A stretch of 64,000 nt of DNA from Phototrophicus methaneseepsis (GTDB lineage: Bacteria > Chloroflexota > Anaerolineae > Aggregatilineales > Phototrophicaceae): NCBI RefSeq assembly GCF_015500095.1, contig NZ_CP062983.1, positions 3,286,001 through 3,350,000 of the forward strand, written 5' to 3'. The translations under genes were made by a program, and so were the position numbers. Positions 35,742 through 44,571 of this stretch are shown here, one piece after another (within the stretch, counting starts at the first letter, position 1; each line of letters begins with the position of its first letter). Under the pieces are notes generated by a model that did no database searches, was not told the DNA's origin, and saw nothing but the letters and a program-made list of their open reading frames with translations.

Positions 35742-37073
35742 ATGACGGACGAGTTCCCCGGAGAGATGAACGGCAGCAACGCAGATGACAACCAGGGTAG
35801 GGATTATGTGCCGCCGCATGGTCGCCAGCCGAAGTTCGTTCCGTCCCGTACAGGACATGCCGTTTCCCTGGCTGGCCTTGTTGAGCGTGTTATTGAAGAA
35901 TTTCACATCGAGTTTGAAGATGATTCTCCTGCCTTGTTAGAAGCAGATACCGTCACCAAACGGCGTACGCTGCTGCGTGATGTGGCGGAATATATCTTTG
36001 GCATTGAGTCCGTGCAGCTTGAACTTACGGATAAGGCGTCCATTATCCAGCAGGCCTATAGCGAGTTATTTGGTTATGGCCCGTTGGATGCCTTCTTCGC
36101 GGACCCTGCTGTCACGACGATTTTGCTGGAAGGGGAGGAAAAAATTGCACTCCGGCGCGGTCCAGGTGCTGAGCTAAAGGCTGTTGAGCCTGTATTTGAT
36201 GATTGGCATCATATGCGCCGGGTTATGAAGCGGTTGCTGCGGCATGCTGCGGCAGAATTGCGCGATGATATCCCTATTCTTGAAGTGGGCCTCTCCATTA
36301 ATGGGCGACCTACCAGTGTAAAAGTGGTTGTCCCACCCTATACGCCGGAGTTTACAGCCGATATTCGCGTGCATCCTGCTCAGGTTGTGACGCTGGACGA
36401 TATGGTTCGTGATGGCATGCTGCCTGACGTTGTAGCGCGATTATTACGCGCTGTGGCGAAGTCACCTCATGGCTTTATGGTGGTGGGTGATACGGAATCT
36501 GGCAAGACGACATTGATGACGGCAATGCTGGCGGAAATAGGGCCATCAAGCCATATGCACAGCGTGGAGTGGACTGGTGAACTGCGCTTGCCAGAGGGCG
36601 CGACCCAACATAAGGTTCAATGGCCTGTTGGTGATGAAGAAGGTGTGGGATTTGCAGAATGTGTGCAGCAGGTCCTTGATGAAGAGCCGAACGCACTGAT
36701 CCTGGACGAAGTACGCGCCGATGGGGCAGAAGCCATCGCGCCGTTGCTCGCTAATGAAGTAGCTCCCCGGCAGATGTGGGTTGTGCGTGGTGCCTCTGAT
36801 CCTAAACGCATTCGCAGCGCAATGGGTATGCTGGCGCGGCAAGCTGGGCCACATCAGCCAGAAGCCATGGTTCAGGCGCTTTATGAGCGTTTACCATTTG
36901 TGGTCGTTGTTAAACGGCGGCCTGATCGCCTGGAGGTGATGGAGATCGCTGAATGGCAGCCGCGAGCCGATGCAGAATACCCGGATTATGTGCCATTAGT
37001 TGCCAGAGGATGGGATAGCCTGGAACGGACGAGCCACCCTATCCAGCATCCTCTGGAAGATTTGCAAGAATAG
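35742..37073 (+). CDS. Orphan CpaF/TadA-like secretion ATPase with altered motifs
   Basis: A 443-residue protein of the VirB11/CpaF ATPase group. The N-terminal domain has the hallmark SELFGYGPLDAFFADPAVT (about 107-125). The Walker A motif is GDTESGKTT (249-257), the Asp-box region is SVEWTGELRLP (about 274-284) where IEDTxEL is normal, and the Walker B-like strand is ALILDEVR (318-325). The usual His box (TTIHAN-like) is not found; the corresponding region reads APRQMWVVRGASDP (about 341-354). No pilin, TadB/C, prepilin peptidase or secretin gene is nearby, unlike true Tad systems. It starts 10 bases after pncB. The role is unknown; it may be a repurposed P-loop ATPase. Confidence 0.8.
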   Translation: MTDEFPGEMNGSNADDNQGRDYVPPHGRQPKFVPSRTGHAVSLAGLVERVIEEFHIEFEDDSPALLEADTVTKRRTLLRDVAEYIFGIESVQLELTDKASIIQQAYSELFGYGPLDAFFADPAVTTILLEGEEKIALRRGPGAELKAVEPVFDDWHHMRRVMKRLLRHAAAELRDDIPILEVGLSINGRPTSVKVVVPPYTPEFTADIRVHPAQVVTLDDMVRDGMLPDVVARLLRAVAKSPHGFMVVGDTESGKTTLMTAMLAEIGPSSHMHSVEWTGELRLPEGATQHKVQWPVGDEEGVGFAECVQQVLDEEPNALILDEVRADGAEAIAPLLANEVAPRQMWVVRGASDPKRIRSAMGMLARQAGPHQPEAMVQALYERLPFVVVVKRRPDRLEVMEIAEWQPRADAEYPDYVPLVARGWDSLERTSHPIQHPLEDLQE

Positions 37074-37074
37074 A

Positions 37075-37992
37075 TCAGGTTTCTTCTGTGCTCGTTAGAA
37101 CTAAGCCTTGATGAGCATATTCTTCGAAGGTTTCTGTTGCCAGGGCCTCAAAATCAATTTCTGGGTGTGCAACTGAGGACATTGCGTCTGTCAGGATACG
37201 AAATTTGCTGATGACCTCCGGTTGGTCATGGTAGTAACGCATGATTGACGTCACGGTTTCCAGCACACAGTGGCTTTTGGCTTCGCCCGCAATATAAATT
37301 TCATCATAGTCAGCCAAGAGATCCAGCCGATCAATATCGACACCTCCATTTGGGCGCGTATCGTCTTTCACTTCCGGCTCGAATATGGAGTAATTCTCAG
37401 TTTTGGCAATAGTCCCCTTATTGATGAAGATCGGTTGTGCACGACGCGCACCCGTATGATATGCAATAGCCTCGTAGAGAGCAGGTGTTAACGTCTGTCC
37501 TATCGTGCCGATCAGCGTATGATACGGCCAGATCATGAGCTGTTTTTTGGCTTGCTGCTCGAGTTGTTCAACATATTGTTTGGACCAATCAGTTTCATAG
37601 AGGGGCTGCCATTTGCCTGCTTGTACGGTCTCTCCGGGGATCACAGTATAAGGTTGCGGATGATTGCCTTCTTCGTCCACCCACCATGCAGGGGAGAAAA
37701 TTTGCAGAGGGATGTGGCTATCGAGCGATGCCATGACAGTGGTAACACGGTCCACATGACGATACAGCCATTCTGTTGTCCGGCGAGCATCGGCAACGGC
37801 CCCGGGTACGCTGAGTGCACCATCTTCATGGACGAAATCAACCTGCATATCGACAAGCAGGAGTGCTGTGCGGTGCGTATCTTCGGAAGCAGGCGACAGA
37901 TTGAGCGCATGACCGGCATCAATGGCGGTATTTGTTCGTGCTGTATAGATTGTGCCGACTGCGTTGGGATCGTAGAATTGAGGTAGATTCAT
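37075..37992 (-). CDS. Isochorismatase-family cysteine hydrolase, nicotinamidase-like
   Basis: A 305-residue protein with an N-terminal extension of about 40 residues, then the isochorismatase fold. D48 in LLLVDMQVDF, a Lys in the INKGTIAKTENYS region (192 or 198) and C242 in GEAKSHCV form the expected triad, and WPYHTLIGT is typical of nicotinamidases. It would release nicotinate from nicotinamide, feeding PncB. At 305 residues it is about 100 longer than common PncA, with extra sequence after the first strand (YETDWSKQY region). It converges on the CpaF-like gene, 1 base apart. The exact substrate is inferred from context. Confidence 0.78.
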   Translation of the reverse strand: MNLPQFYDPNAVGTIYTARTNTAIDAGHALNLSPASEDTHRTALLLVDMQVDFVHEDGALSVPGAVADARRTTEWLYRHVDRVTTVMASLDSHIPLQIFSPAWWVDEEGNHPQPYTVIPGETVQAGKWQPLYETDWSKQYVEQLEQQAKKQLMIWPYHTLIGTIGQTLTPALYEAIAYHTGARRAQPIFINKGTIAKTENYSIFEPEVKDDTRPNGGVDIDRLDLLADYDEIYIAGEAKSHCVLETVTSIMRYYHDQPEVISKFRILTDAMSSVAHPEIDFEALATETFEEYAHQGLVLTSTEET

Positions 37993-38041
37993 GTGTCCTC
38001 CTCTGGTTTGCTCCTGATGTGCTTTAGACCTGTTGAAATAT

Positions 38042-38070
38042 AAAAAGAGCCTGAACGCGTCAGGCTCTTT
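38042..38070 (-). terminator. Intrinsic terminator of the DsbA-like gene
   Basis: AAAGAGCCTGA (38044-38054) and TCAGGCTCTTT (38060-38070) pair over 11 bases with an ACGCG loop. On the minus strand the stem is followed by further Ts, 14 bases past the stop codon of the DsbA-like gene. Confidence 0.85.
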
Positions 38071-38084
38071 GTGTTTGATGTGAT

Positions 38085-38783
38085 TTACTGAGCTTGCTCT
38101 ACAACCATTCGATATTGTTCGACAGTTGGGCGGCCTGCAAGTAGTGCATCCTGTAGTACAGGACCATCATTTTTACGGACACCTACAGCTGGGGTTCCGC
38201 TAAACCAGTCAAACTGCTGTACGAATTGTCCATCTGTTACGTACTGGTCAGCATCCTTCTGGCAGGTCAGCAGGTCCCCATAAGGGAGGCCCATTTCCTC
38301 TGCGAATTTGCGTGGTGTTTCTTCGTTAAAGGATTGTGACGCAGCCAGTTGGAAGAGCGTGTCGTGGGCTTCCCAGAATGAACCCGGTTCGAGAATATCT
38401 GCGCATTCCGCCAGCCCGAATGGAATGTATGAAACCTGGTTGGTCTGTACCATGCGGAACTCAAAATTGGCTTCGCCTGTGACGATCAATTCTTTCATCA
38501 TATCCTTGAGGGTGCTCTGATAGGCCTGGCAGTGCGGGCAGAGGAAGTCTTCAAAGAGTACAAATGTGACTGTCGCATCCGGGTTGCCTAAGACGAATGC
38601 CCCGTCTTCCGTACGAGATTGGGGGATTTCATCGTAGTTAATTTCTGTAGTGGACAAGCCGGTGTTGGTAGAAGACAAGACAATGGCTGCAATCGCCACG
38701 ATGACTGCTGCAACAATGATACCAATCAGTAAGATCGTTTGATTGTTATTGGCATCATTTTTGGTTTTTCTGGTAACCGTCAT
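38085..38783 (-). CDS. Membrane-anchored DsbA/BdbD-like thiol oxidoreductase
   Basis: A 232-residue protein: an N-terminal transmembrane helix (about 16-38) followed by a thioredoxin/DsbA fold. The redox motif is CPHC (C82-C85) in LFEDFLCPHCQAYQ, and the cis-Pro loop is probably GTPAVGVRKND near residue 198. Such proteins oxidise or isomerise disulfides in exported proteins. No DsbB/VKOR partner lies in the window. A GAGG ribosome site precedes the ATG and a clear terminator follows, so it is monocistronic. Confidence 0.88.
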   Translation of the reverse strand: MTVTRKTKNDANNNQTILLIGIIVAAVIVAIAAIVLSSTNTGLSTTEINYDEIPQSRTEDGAFVLGNPDATVTFVLFEDFLCPHCQAYQSTLKDMMKELIVTGEANFEFRMVQTNQVSYIPFGLAECADILEPGSFWEAHDTLFQLAASQSFNEETPRKFAEEMGLPYGDLLTCQKDADQYVTDGQFVQQFDWFSGTPAVGVRKNDGPVLQDALLAGRPTVEQYRMVVEQAQ

Positions 38784-39179
38784 AAGAGTATCCTCGTTCT
38801 GATTTATTCCACAGAGGTAGTATGTCCATTGTTAAATAGAGTAACGAATGGCCTTGAAAAATTGCTTATCGAAGTCTTACAAGATGGCACACTTTGTAAT
38901 CTTTTTGTAAACCCACTTGTGAATTAAGGGCCATCAAACTTCGCATTGATTGGTAAAAACGTATGTATTTTGACGTCTTATATGGGGTGCCGCCAACGAT
39001 ACCCTACCATATCATAGAAGATGCTCATCTGGCATGTTAGGAACAGTAATCCCTCATCAGGTTGAACATTGTACAATAAAATGTATGAAATAAACTACTA
39101 CGTCCGCGACCGTAGCCTATGATTGATGAAGCGGACGACATCAGCGCTTTATATTTAACTTATCGCAGGAGATGAAGCT
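38784..39179. other. Intergenic region between divergent dsbA-like and pdp genes
   Basis: About 400 bases without a gene; both flanking genes point outward. A TTGAAC box (39062-39067) and TATGAA (39084-39089) with a 16-base spacer form a modest promoter candidate for pdp. CGTCCGC (39101-39107) and GCGGACG (39131-39137) can pair over seven bases in the pdp leader. An AGGAG site eight bases before 39180 sets the pdp start. Nothing coding, no tRNA and no known riboswitch is visible in the remainder, which is AT-rich. Confidence 0.5.
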
Positions 39180-40505
39180 ATGCGCGCCGTCGATATTATT
39201 GAGAAAAAACGTGATGGGCACGCTTTGAGTGCGGATGAAATCCGTTTTTTCATAGAGGGGTATACGCAGGATACGATTCCTGACTATCAGGCTGCAGCGC
39301 TGTTGATGGCAATCTATTGGCATGGGATGACGCGTGAAGAAACCGTTGCTTTAACGATGTCTATGGCGGAATCCGGTCATATGATGGACCTTTCCGATAT
39401 TACAAGTTATGCCGTTGATAAGCACTCATCTGGGGGCGTGGGCGATAAGACGACGCTGGTTGTCCTGCCGCTTGTTGCTTCTGTTGGCGTGCCTGTCGCA
39501 AAGATGAGTGGGCGCGGATTAGGCTTTTCCGGCGGGACGTTAGATAAGCTAGAGAGCATCGCCGGGTATGATGTGAATTTGTCTGATGAGCGCTTTAGGG
39601 AATTAGCGAAGAAAAACGGCATTGTTTTGAGCGGGCAGACAGGCGAACTCGCGCCTGCGGATGGCAAGTTATATGCGCTGCGTGATGTTACGGCGACAGT
39701 ATCTTGCACACCCTTAATTGCTAGCAGCATCATGAGTAAAAAACTGGCATCTGGCGCACATGGCATGGTCCTGGATGTGAAGTGGGGCAATGGGGCTTTT
39801 ATGCAGACATTGGATGATGCGCATGAATTGGCCGAAATTATGGTGCAGATTGGCAAAGATGCGGGGCGGGATGTGATTGCACTGCTCTCCAACATGAATC
39901 AACCTTTGGGCTATGCGGTTGGCAATGCGCTGGAGGTTGTTGAAGCTATTGAAACCCTACATGGTGGTGGTCCCCAGGATTTGCGGGAACATTGCCTTGA
40001 AGTGGCTCGCTATATGTTGCAGCTTGCTGGACGCGGCGAAAAATGGACAGATGAAGCTGAAGTCGATGCTTTGTTGAAAGCACAGCTTAGCAATGATCAG
40101 GCTTTTAAAGTGTTCCGGCAAATGGTTGCGGCACAAGGCGGAGATGTGCGTATGGTCGATGATCCATCGCTGCTGCCTCAATCAAAAATACAGGAAGACA
40201 TTCTGGCAGCCCGTGGTGGTACAGTCTCTGAAGTCGTCGCTCTGGAAATCGCACAGGCTGCTAATATCCTGGGTGCAGGCCGAGCGAAGAAGGGTGATCC
40301 TGTGGATCATGCAGTGGGCATTGTGGTGCATGTTAAAGTGGGGGATGACATCGAGGCCGGACAGCCATTGTTGACTTTATATGCGAATCATGCGTCTCAG
40401 CTAGAAGAAGCCAAGCAAACAGTAAGAGATGCTATCTCGATCAGCCAGGAAAAGTCGGAACCTCTGCCCTTATTCAACGGCCTTGTTGATAGCCGGACGC
40501 TTTAA
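39180..40505 (+). CDS. pdp: Pyrimidine-nucleoside (thymidine) phosphorylase
   Basis: A 441-residue enzyme of nucleoside phosphorylase family II. The phosphate-binding motif KHSSGGVGDKTTL (about 81-93) and KMSGRGLGFSGGTLDKLE (about 109-126) are intact, and the C-terminal domain contains a VGIVVHVKVGD segment. It cleaves thymidine and/or uridine with phosphate to the base and (deoxy)ribose-1-phosphate. The length fits Pdp of Gram-positive bacteria and DeoA; the exact base preference is not determined. Its stop codon overlaps that of the convergent lipoprotein gene by four bases. Confidence 0.92.
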   Translation: MRAVDIIEKKRDGHALSADEIRFFIEGYTQDTIPDYQAAALLMAIYWHGMTREETVALTMSMAESGHMMDLSDITSYAVDKHSSGGVGDKTTLVVLPLVASVGVPVAKMSGRGLGFSGGTLDKLESIAGYDVNLSDERFRELAKKNGIVLSGQTGELAPADGKLYALRDVTATVSCTPLIASSIMSKKLASGAHGMVLDVKWGNGAFMQTLDDAHELAEIMVQIGKDAGRDVIALLSNMNQPLGYAVGNALEVVEAIETLHGGGPQDLREHCLEVARYMLQLAGRGEKWTDEAEVDALLKAQLSNDQAFKVFRQMVAAQGGDVRMVDDPSLLPQSKIQEDILAARGGTVSEVVALEIAQAANILGAGRAKKGDPVDHAVGIVVHVKVGDDIEAGQPLLTLYANHASQLEEAKQTVRDAISISQEKSEPLPLFNGLVDSRTL

Positions 40506-41320
40506 TCGTCAGAGAGCACGAGTTCACCATCAAGGTAAGTATAGGTCAGGATAGGTGCATCGGCCCAATAGCCATTTTCAAAGCGAATCGGCCCATTCAA
40601 GCCCTCATACTGTAGCTCGTCGATAGGTTGCTTCCTCTCGATGGCCGTAATCGCCATCGCGGCAGCATCGTAGGTCAGTGAGGCCAATAGACCAGGTTCC
40701 GGGGCGAATTCAGCACTGCTGAGATAGCTTTCGCGGAAGTCGTTATCCGGTAGTGCCGCGCTGCTCACGATCGTCACATGTGAGAGGTCTTCCGTTAGTA
40801 GGGGCAGTTGTGCTAACGACAGTCGTTCATCACCGATGATGGCATCTTGAGGCGTGATAAGGTAAAAAAGTTCAGCATTCTGTTCTGTCGTGAGCTGTGC
40901 CGATAATTCTTCGCTGCTGAGGATATAAACGCCCTGGCGTGATGGGGTTGTATGCCAGCCGCCAATGATGAGCATGGGCAAATTGCCCAGCGCAACCTGA
41001 ACCGCTTCTGTTGTGGCGAAGGGCCCTGTCGCCAGGATGATGCGTGTCTGGTCACTATTTGCGATGGCCTTTGCACGGCTGACTGCGCTGGTGACACTGC
41101 CTCCATCGTCCAGTGCCGTGAGGTCGATATCCTGGGTGCTGTGGCTCAGTGCCAGACGTGCTGCATACAGCGCATCATATCCTAGTTCACTATAGCGTCC
41201 TTCAAATGGGGCCAGTAAGACGACTTCCGGCACTTTTGGCGTTGATGAGATCGTGCAGCCTGTCAGCGCTAAAAGGGCTATCAGGAAAGCGCTAGCAGCT
41301 ATTTTGAAGGTGCTGTTCAT
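40502..41320 (-). CDS. Substrate-binding-protein-like lipoprotein (type 1 periplasmic fold)
   Basis: A 272-residue exported lipoprotein with lipobox LTGC (C22). The body resembles a short type 1 periplasmic binding protein of the amino-acid/branched-chain type: EVVLLAPFEGRYSELGYDALYAARLAL at the start (shown in part), and a C-terminal LTYDAAAMAITAIERKQPI like the last helix of Leu/Ile/Val-binding proteins. It is about 100 residues shorter than full LIV proteins. I start at the ATG at 41318-41320, where a normal signal peptide begins; this overlaps the end of mltG by 29 bases. No permease is nearby, so the ligand and role are unknown; LpoA-like activators of wall enzymes also use this fold. 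Confidence 0.68.
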   Translation of the reverse strand: MNSTFKIAASAFLIALLALTGCTISSTPKVPEVVLLAPFEGRYSELGYDALYAARLALSHSTQDIDLTALDDGGSVTSAVSRAKAIANSDQTRIILATGPFATTEAVQVALGNLPMLIIGGWHTTPSRQGVYILSSEELSAQLTTEQNAELFYLITPQDAIIGDERLSLAQLPLLTEDLSHVTIVSSAALPDNDFRESYLSSAEFAPEPGLLASLTYDAAAMAITAIERKQPIDELQYEGLNGPIRFENGYWADAPILTYTYLDGELVLSDD

Positions 41321-42395
41321 ATGTTTGTGTGAAGTTATGGTAGCCTGAGCCATTGCATTGTGCCTGAAAGTAGTAGTAGTCGGTCTCTGTCGGATAGATC
41401 ACCCCTTCAATAGCTGATAGGCTGGGGCTTGCGATAGGCCCAGGAGGTAAGCCCCCATTGATGTACGTGTTATAGGGTGATTGAACGTTGCGATAGTCCG
41501 CCTGGGTGATGTTAGGCCACCAAGTACCACGTGAATTTTGTAAACCATACTGTACCGTCGGGTCTGCATCAAGCGTCTGCCCAATCTCGAGCCGATTACG
41601 ATAGACGCTGGCAATAATCGGATTTTCTTCATTCCAGACGGCTTCACGCTCCACAATGGAGGCTAATGTCACGATTTCATGCATCGTCCATCCCTGTGCG
41701 TTGGCATCAGCGAGTCGCTGTCCGTCGACTGCGGTGCTAAACGTGCTCAACAACGTATCGCGTAAGCCAGTGGCTGTAATGGCTGGCGGCAGAATATAGG
41801 TTTCTGGATAGAGATAGCCTTCCAATGTAGCACTGGTAGGGATGCCATAGCGCGCTGCAAATTCTGGTAAATCGACAAATCCACGCTGTGCAACGAGCAT
41901 GAATTCCTGGCCTGTAAAGCCAAACAGCCCATTAGCGTCAATTGATTCGGCGACTTCTTCAATACGAGCGCCTTCGAATATGCGGAATGTGATGCTGCTA
42001 TTGCGAGAGTCTATGAGCGTATAGGCTATATCTGGGATCGTTTGTGTTTGGTCGAGAAAATAGGTGCCTGCTTCCAGTTCCGTATCCAGGCCTTCGACAC
42101 GCAAGTAATCGACGAACAAACTAGCATCACGGATGAGGTTTTGTAGATAAAGCGCCTGGGCAACGGTTCCAGGGCTATCGCCAGAATTGATGGTAAAGCG
42201 TTGAGGGGTATTGTCTGTGCCGATTGGGCGATCAAGCTCATCTTGGCGTGAGGCTAGCGACAATCGAATAAGCTCTGTTTGTACAAAGCGCACCGGGTTG
42301 CCATCGGAAGCGACAAAAAGCGCCACGGCGGCGATGCCCAGGCCAATGATGAACAAAATAAAGAGTAGTACGAATATGCGCAGGGCTTTCGCCAC
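41292..42395 (-). CDS. mltG: Endolytic transglycosylase MltG (YceG family)
   Basis: A 367-residue protein with one N-terminal transmembrane helix (about 7-29), a LysM-like region around INSGDSPGTVAQAL, and the catalytic YceG domain. The latter has ASIVEREAVWNEE (with the catalytic Glu in VERE), ASVYRNRL, LDADPTVQYGL and YNTYINGGLPPGPIASPS, all family hallmarks. MltG cuts nascent peptidoglycan strands and sets their length. It follows ruvX by 57 bases, the common alaS-ruvX-mltG arrangement. Confidence 0.95.
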   Translation of the reverse strand: MAKALRIFVLLFILFIIGLGIAAVALFVASDGNPVRFVQTELIRLSLASRQDELDRPIGTDNTPQRFTINSGDSPGTVAQALYLQNLIRDASLFVDYLRVEGLDTELEAGTYFLDQTQTIPDIAYTLIDSRNSSITFRIFEGARIEEVAESIDANGLFGFTGQEFMLVAQRGFVDLPEFAARYGIPTSATLEGYLYPETYILPPAITATGLRDTLLSTFSTAVDGQRLADANAQGWTMHEIVTLASIVEREAVWNEENPIIASVYRNRLEIGQTLDADPTVQYGLQNSRGTWWPNITQADYRNVQSPYNTYINGGLPPGPIASPSLSAIEGVIYPTETDYYYFQAQCNGSGYHNFTQTYEQHLQNSC

Positions 42396-42452
42396 GTGCC
42401 CTCCTCAGGTAGCTGTCATGCCGCACAGTATACATGCTGTGGGCTGTAGTGG

Positions 42453-42893
42453 CTATGGGCGTGGGGGAGGCGGTGCCAAACCGTCTTTTAAAGCATCCAG
42501 ATAACTTTGCAAAATGAGGCGAGCGGCGAGATCGTCAATGGGGGCGCGGCGATCTCGTTTTTGGATTTTGGCAATTTCGCGGGCATCATCGCTTGTGAGT
42601 TGTTCGTCCCATTCGATTATGGGTAAGTCTGTTTGCTCTTGAAAACGCCCGATCCATGTGCGCACTTTATCCGCCTGGGTATATTGCTCTTCTGGTGCGT
42701 CACTATAGGGAATGCCGACTATGAAAGCGATAGCGTTGTGTTCGATTGCAATCTGGTTGATTTTTGCGAAGTCTTCTTGCTTACTTGCGCGGTCCAGTAC
42801 GAGGAGTTCCCGTGCGACGATGCCGCTGGCATCACTGACCGCAATGCCAATTCGTGCTAATCCATGGTCTAAGCCGATGAGTCGTCCAATCAT
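42453..42893 (-). CDS. ruvX: Putative pre-16S rRNA nuclease/Holliday junction resolvase YqgF
   Basis: A 146-residue RNase H-like protein. LIGLDHGLARIGIAVSD supplies the first acidic residue, IIEWDEQLTSDDA the Glu/Asp pair, and DDLAARLILQSYLD the last acidic site. YqgF processes the 5' end of 16S rRNA and has been linked to Holliday junctions. The start codon overlaps the stop of the upstream baseplate-J-like gene (ATGA), so the two are translationally coupled. It ends in a short Pro-rich tail. Confidence 0.92.
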   Translation of the reverse strand: MIGRLIGLDHGLARIGIAVSDASGIVARELLVLDRASKQEDFAKINQIAIEHNAIAFIVGIPYSDAPEEQYTQADKVRTWIGRFQEQTDLPIIEWDEQLTSDDAREIAKIQKRDRRAPIDDLAARLILQSYLDALKDGLAPPPPRP

Positions 42894-44566
42894 TGGGTTG
42901 TTGACGCTTCTTCTGTTGGCGTTTCTGTGGCAGGTATTTCTGTTGCGGGAATTTCCATTTCTGGAGTGACCGCTTCTATATTGGGTGTGTTCGCTGTGGT
43001 GGTGCTAATCGTGATGCGAATCGGCAGCATCGGTAGGCGATCCCCATACCACTCTGGCCCGATGATGAAGGTGGGTGCAGTATTGCTATCAATGCCGGGG
43101 GCCGCTTCAATGATTCGTGTGGCATCCTCAACGGATTGATGGGCGATTTGTTCCTGGAGTTGGCCCGGTTCAAATTGCCCAGCCGCGATAGCATGGCCCC
43201 CCATCGAAAATGCGATACGTCCGTTTTCATCGACAGTATAGCTACCCGGCTGCTCGTATGTGATGCTGTTGGTATCGAAGACGAGGCCACGTGGCTTTGC
43301 GCCGGAAAGCGCTGTAAAGACGATTTGCTGTGCGTGGACTGTGTCGACCGAGATCGCCTCGACAATGGCCTGCATTCGCAATGTTAAGGAGTCTGTGGCG
43401 TCGCCGACATTGTGGCTGAAGTTCGTCCAATCGCTGCGCTCACCATCTGCCGCAATCCGAATGGTACTGACGATAATCTGCTGGTTGGGGGCGAGGTTAC
43501 GCTTCATCTCCTGGTAAGCGATGTTTTGCAACTGAGCGCGCGCCTGCGCAAGCAGGTTATCCTGGTCAGATTGTGTCACCACCTGGAAGACCTGCGTATC
43601 GCCATTGGTCGTAGCGCTCGCGTTGCTGACGCTAACCTGTTGTGCAAACTCACCGATAATCGTGTTAATCTGGCCCGCTTCGACATTGCCGATTTCTCCG
43701 ACGAAGTCATCTGTTGCCGTGACGCCAGCATTGGTCGTCTGACCGTTGCCAGGGGAGAGATTCGCATCACCCGTTGTCTCAAATTCAACAGGGCTATCGC
43801 CACTCGTCTGGACAATTGTGCCTTCTGGGATGATGATGCGTTCGCTGGTGTTGTTCGTAAATGTGACAATGCCGATGGCCTGTGTGGTGCCAAGCTGTTG
43901 CGTGCCTGTTGTTGGGATGCTGACTGCGGTCTGGACTGTTGCTGGGAGGCGTGTCGCTGGGATGACGCGATTTTCAACGTCGATGTTTTGTGCAGTTGGG
44001 TCTGCGTAAATGGTCACATCAATATCAACTTGCTGCGTTGCCAGCGCGACAGTTACAGTGGCATAAGGCATGACGATATAAGCGACGCCACCTACAACAC
44101 CGAACAGAACAACCAGCACAATGATACGTTCCAGAAAGGACCGAATCCGCGACCGCTGATTTTGATTTGTGATACGACTGGCAAGGGGCTTTAGCTGTTC
44201 CGGCTCTGGCTCTTGAGCTGGCTTTTGATACCGCTTGGCCGCGACTTTGCCCCATCCACGCTTCCAACGGCCACGCTCGGCTTCTCGGATCGTTTCAAAG
44301 GTGCTGATGCCTAATTCGCGAGCATTTTTGATGACTTCTGCATCATGTGTGACGAAGGCGATCTGCACAGCTCGGCGGCGAGCTTCTCGCTGGACCATGA
44401 CGAGGTCCAATTTGCGTGTGAGGGCTGTCCCTCTTTCCGGCCAGATGATCAGGGCACGTTTGCCCCGTAGGAAAGACATACGATCACGGACCAGAGGGAC
44501 ATCGTCCCCCTGGTCCAGTTGGATGTACTGTATCTGCCGTTCCACAGGTGTTTTCGTACCCGTCAT
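42890..44566 (-). CDS. Membrane-anchored baseplate J-like protein of unknown function
   Basis: A 558-residue protein. A cytoplasmic N-terminal region (about 1-145) contains a Rossmann-like stretch (RALIIWPERGTAL, VQIAFVTHDAEVIKNARELG). One transmembrane helix follows (about 148-168), then a large extracytoplasmic region. The centre (about 230-330: GIVTFTNNTSERIIIPEGTIV, VEAGQINTI) resembles the baseplate J/gp47 domain of phage and contractile systems. The C-terminus is Thr/Glu/Pro-rich. No other phage gene is near, and it lies between alaS and ruvX with 4-5 base spacing, so it is a chromosomal housekeeping-type gene. The function is unknown. Confidence 0.72.
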   Translation of the reverse strand: MTGTKTPVERQIQYIQLDQGDDVPLVRDRMSFLRGKRALIIWPERGTALTRKLDLVMVQREARRRAVQIAFVTHDAEVIKNARELGISTFETIREAERGRWKRGWGKVAAKRYQKPAQEPEPEQLKPLASRITNQNQRSRIRSFLERIIVLVVLFGVVGGVAYIVMPYATVTVALATQQVDIDVTIYADPTAQNIDVENRVIPATRLPATVQTAVSIPTTGTQQLGTTQAIGIVTFTNNTSERIIIPEGTIVQTSGDSPVEFETTGDANLSPGNGQTTNAGVTATDDFVGEIGNVEAGQINTIIGEFAQQVSVSNASATTNGDTQVFQVVTQSDQDNLLAQARAQLQNIAYQEMKRNLAPNQQIIVSTIRIAADGERSDWTNFSHNVGDATDSLTLRMQAIVEAISVDTVHAQQIVFTALSGAKPRGLVFDTNSITYEQPGSYTVDENGRIAFSMGGHAIAAGQFEPGQLQEQIAHQSVEDATRIIEAAPGIDSNTAPTFIIGPEWYGDRLPMLPIRITISTTTANTPNIEAVTPEMEIPATEIPATETPTEEASTTQ

Positions 44567-44571
44567 CAGGA

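Noticed and set aside
42890-44566. Prophage remnant, suggested by the baseplate-J-like domain
   Set aside because: Neighbouring genes are alaS, ruvX and mltG with operon spacing. No capsid, tail, integrase or attachment site is present.
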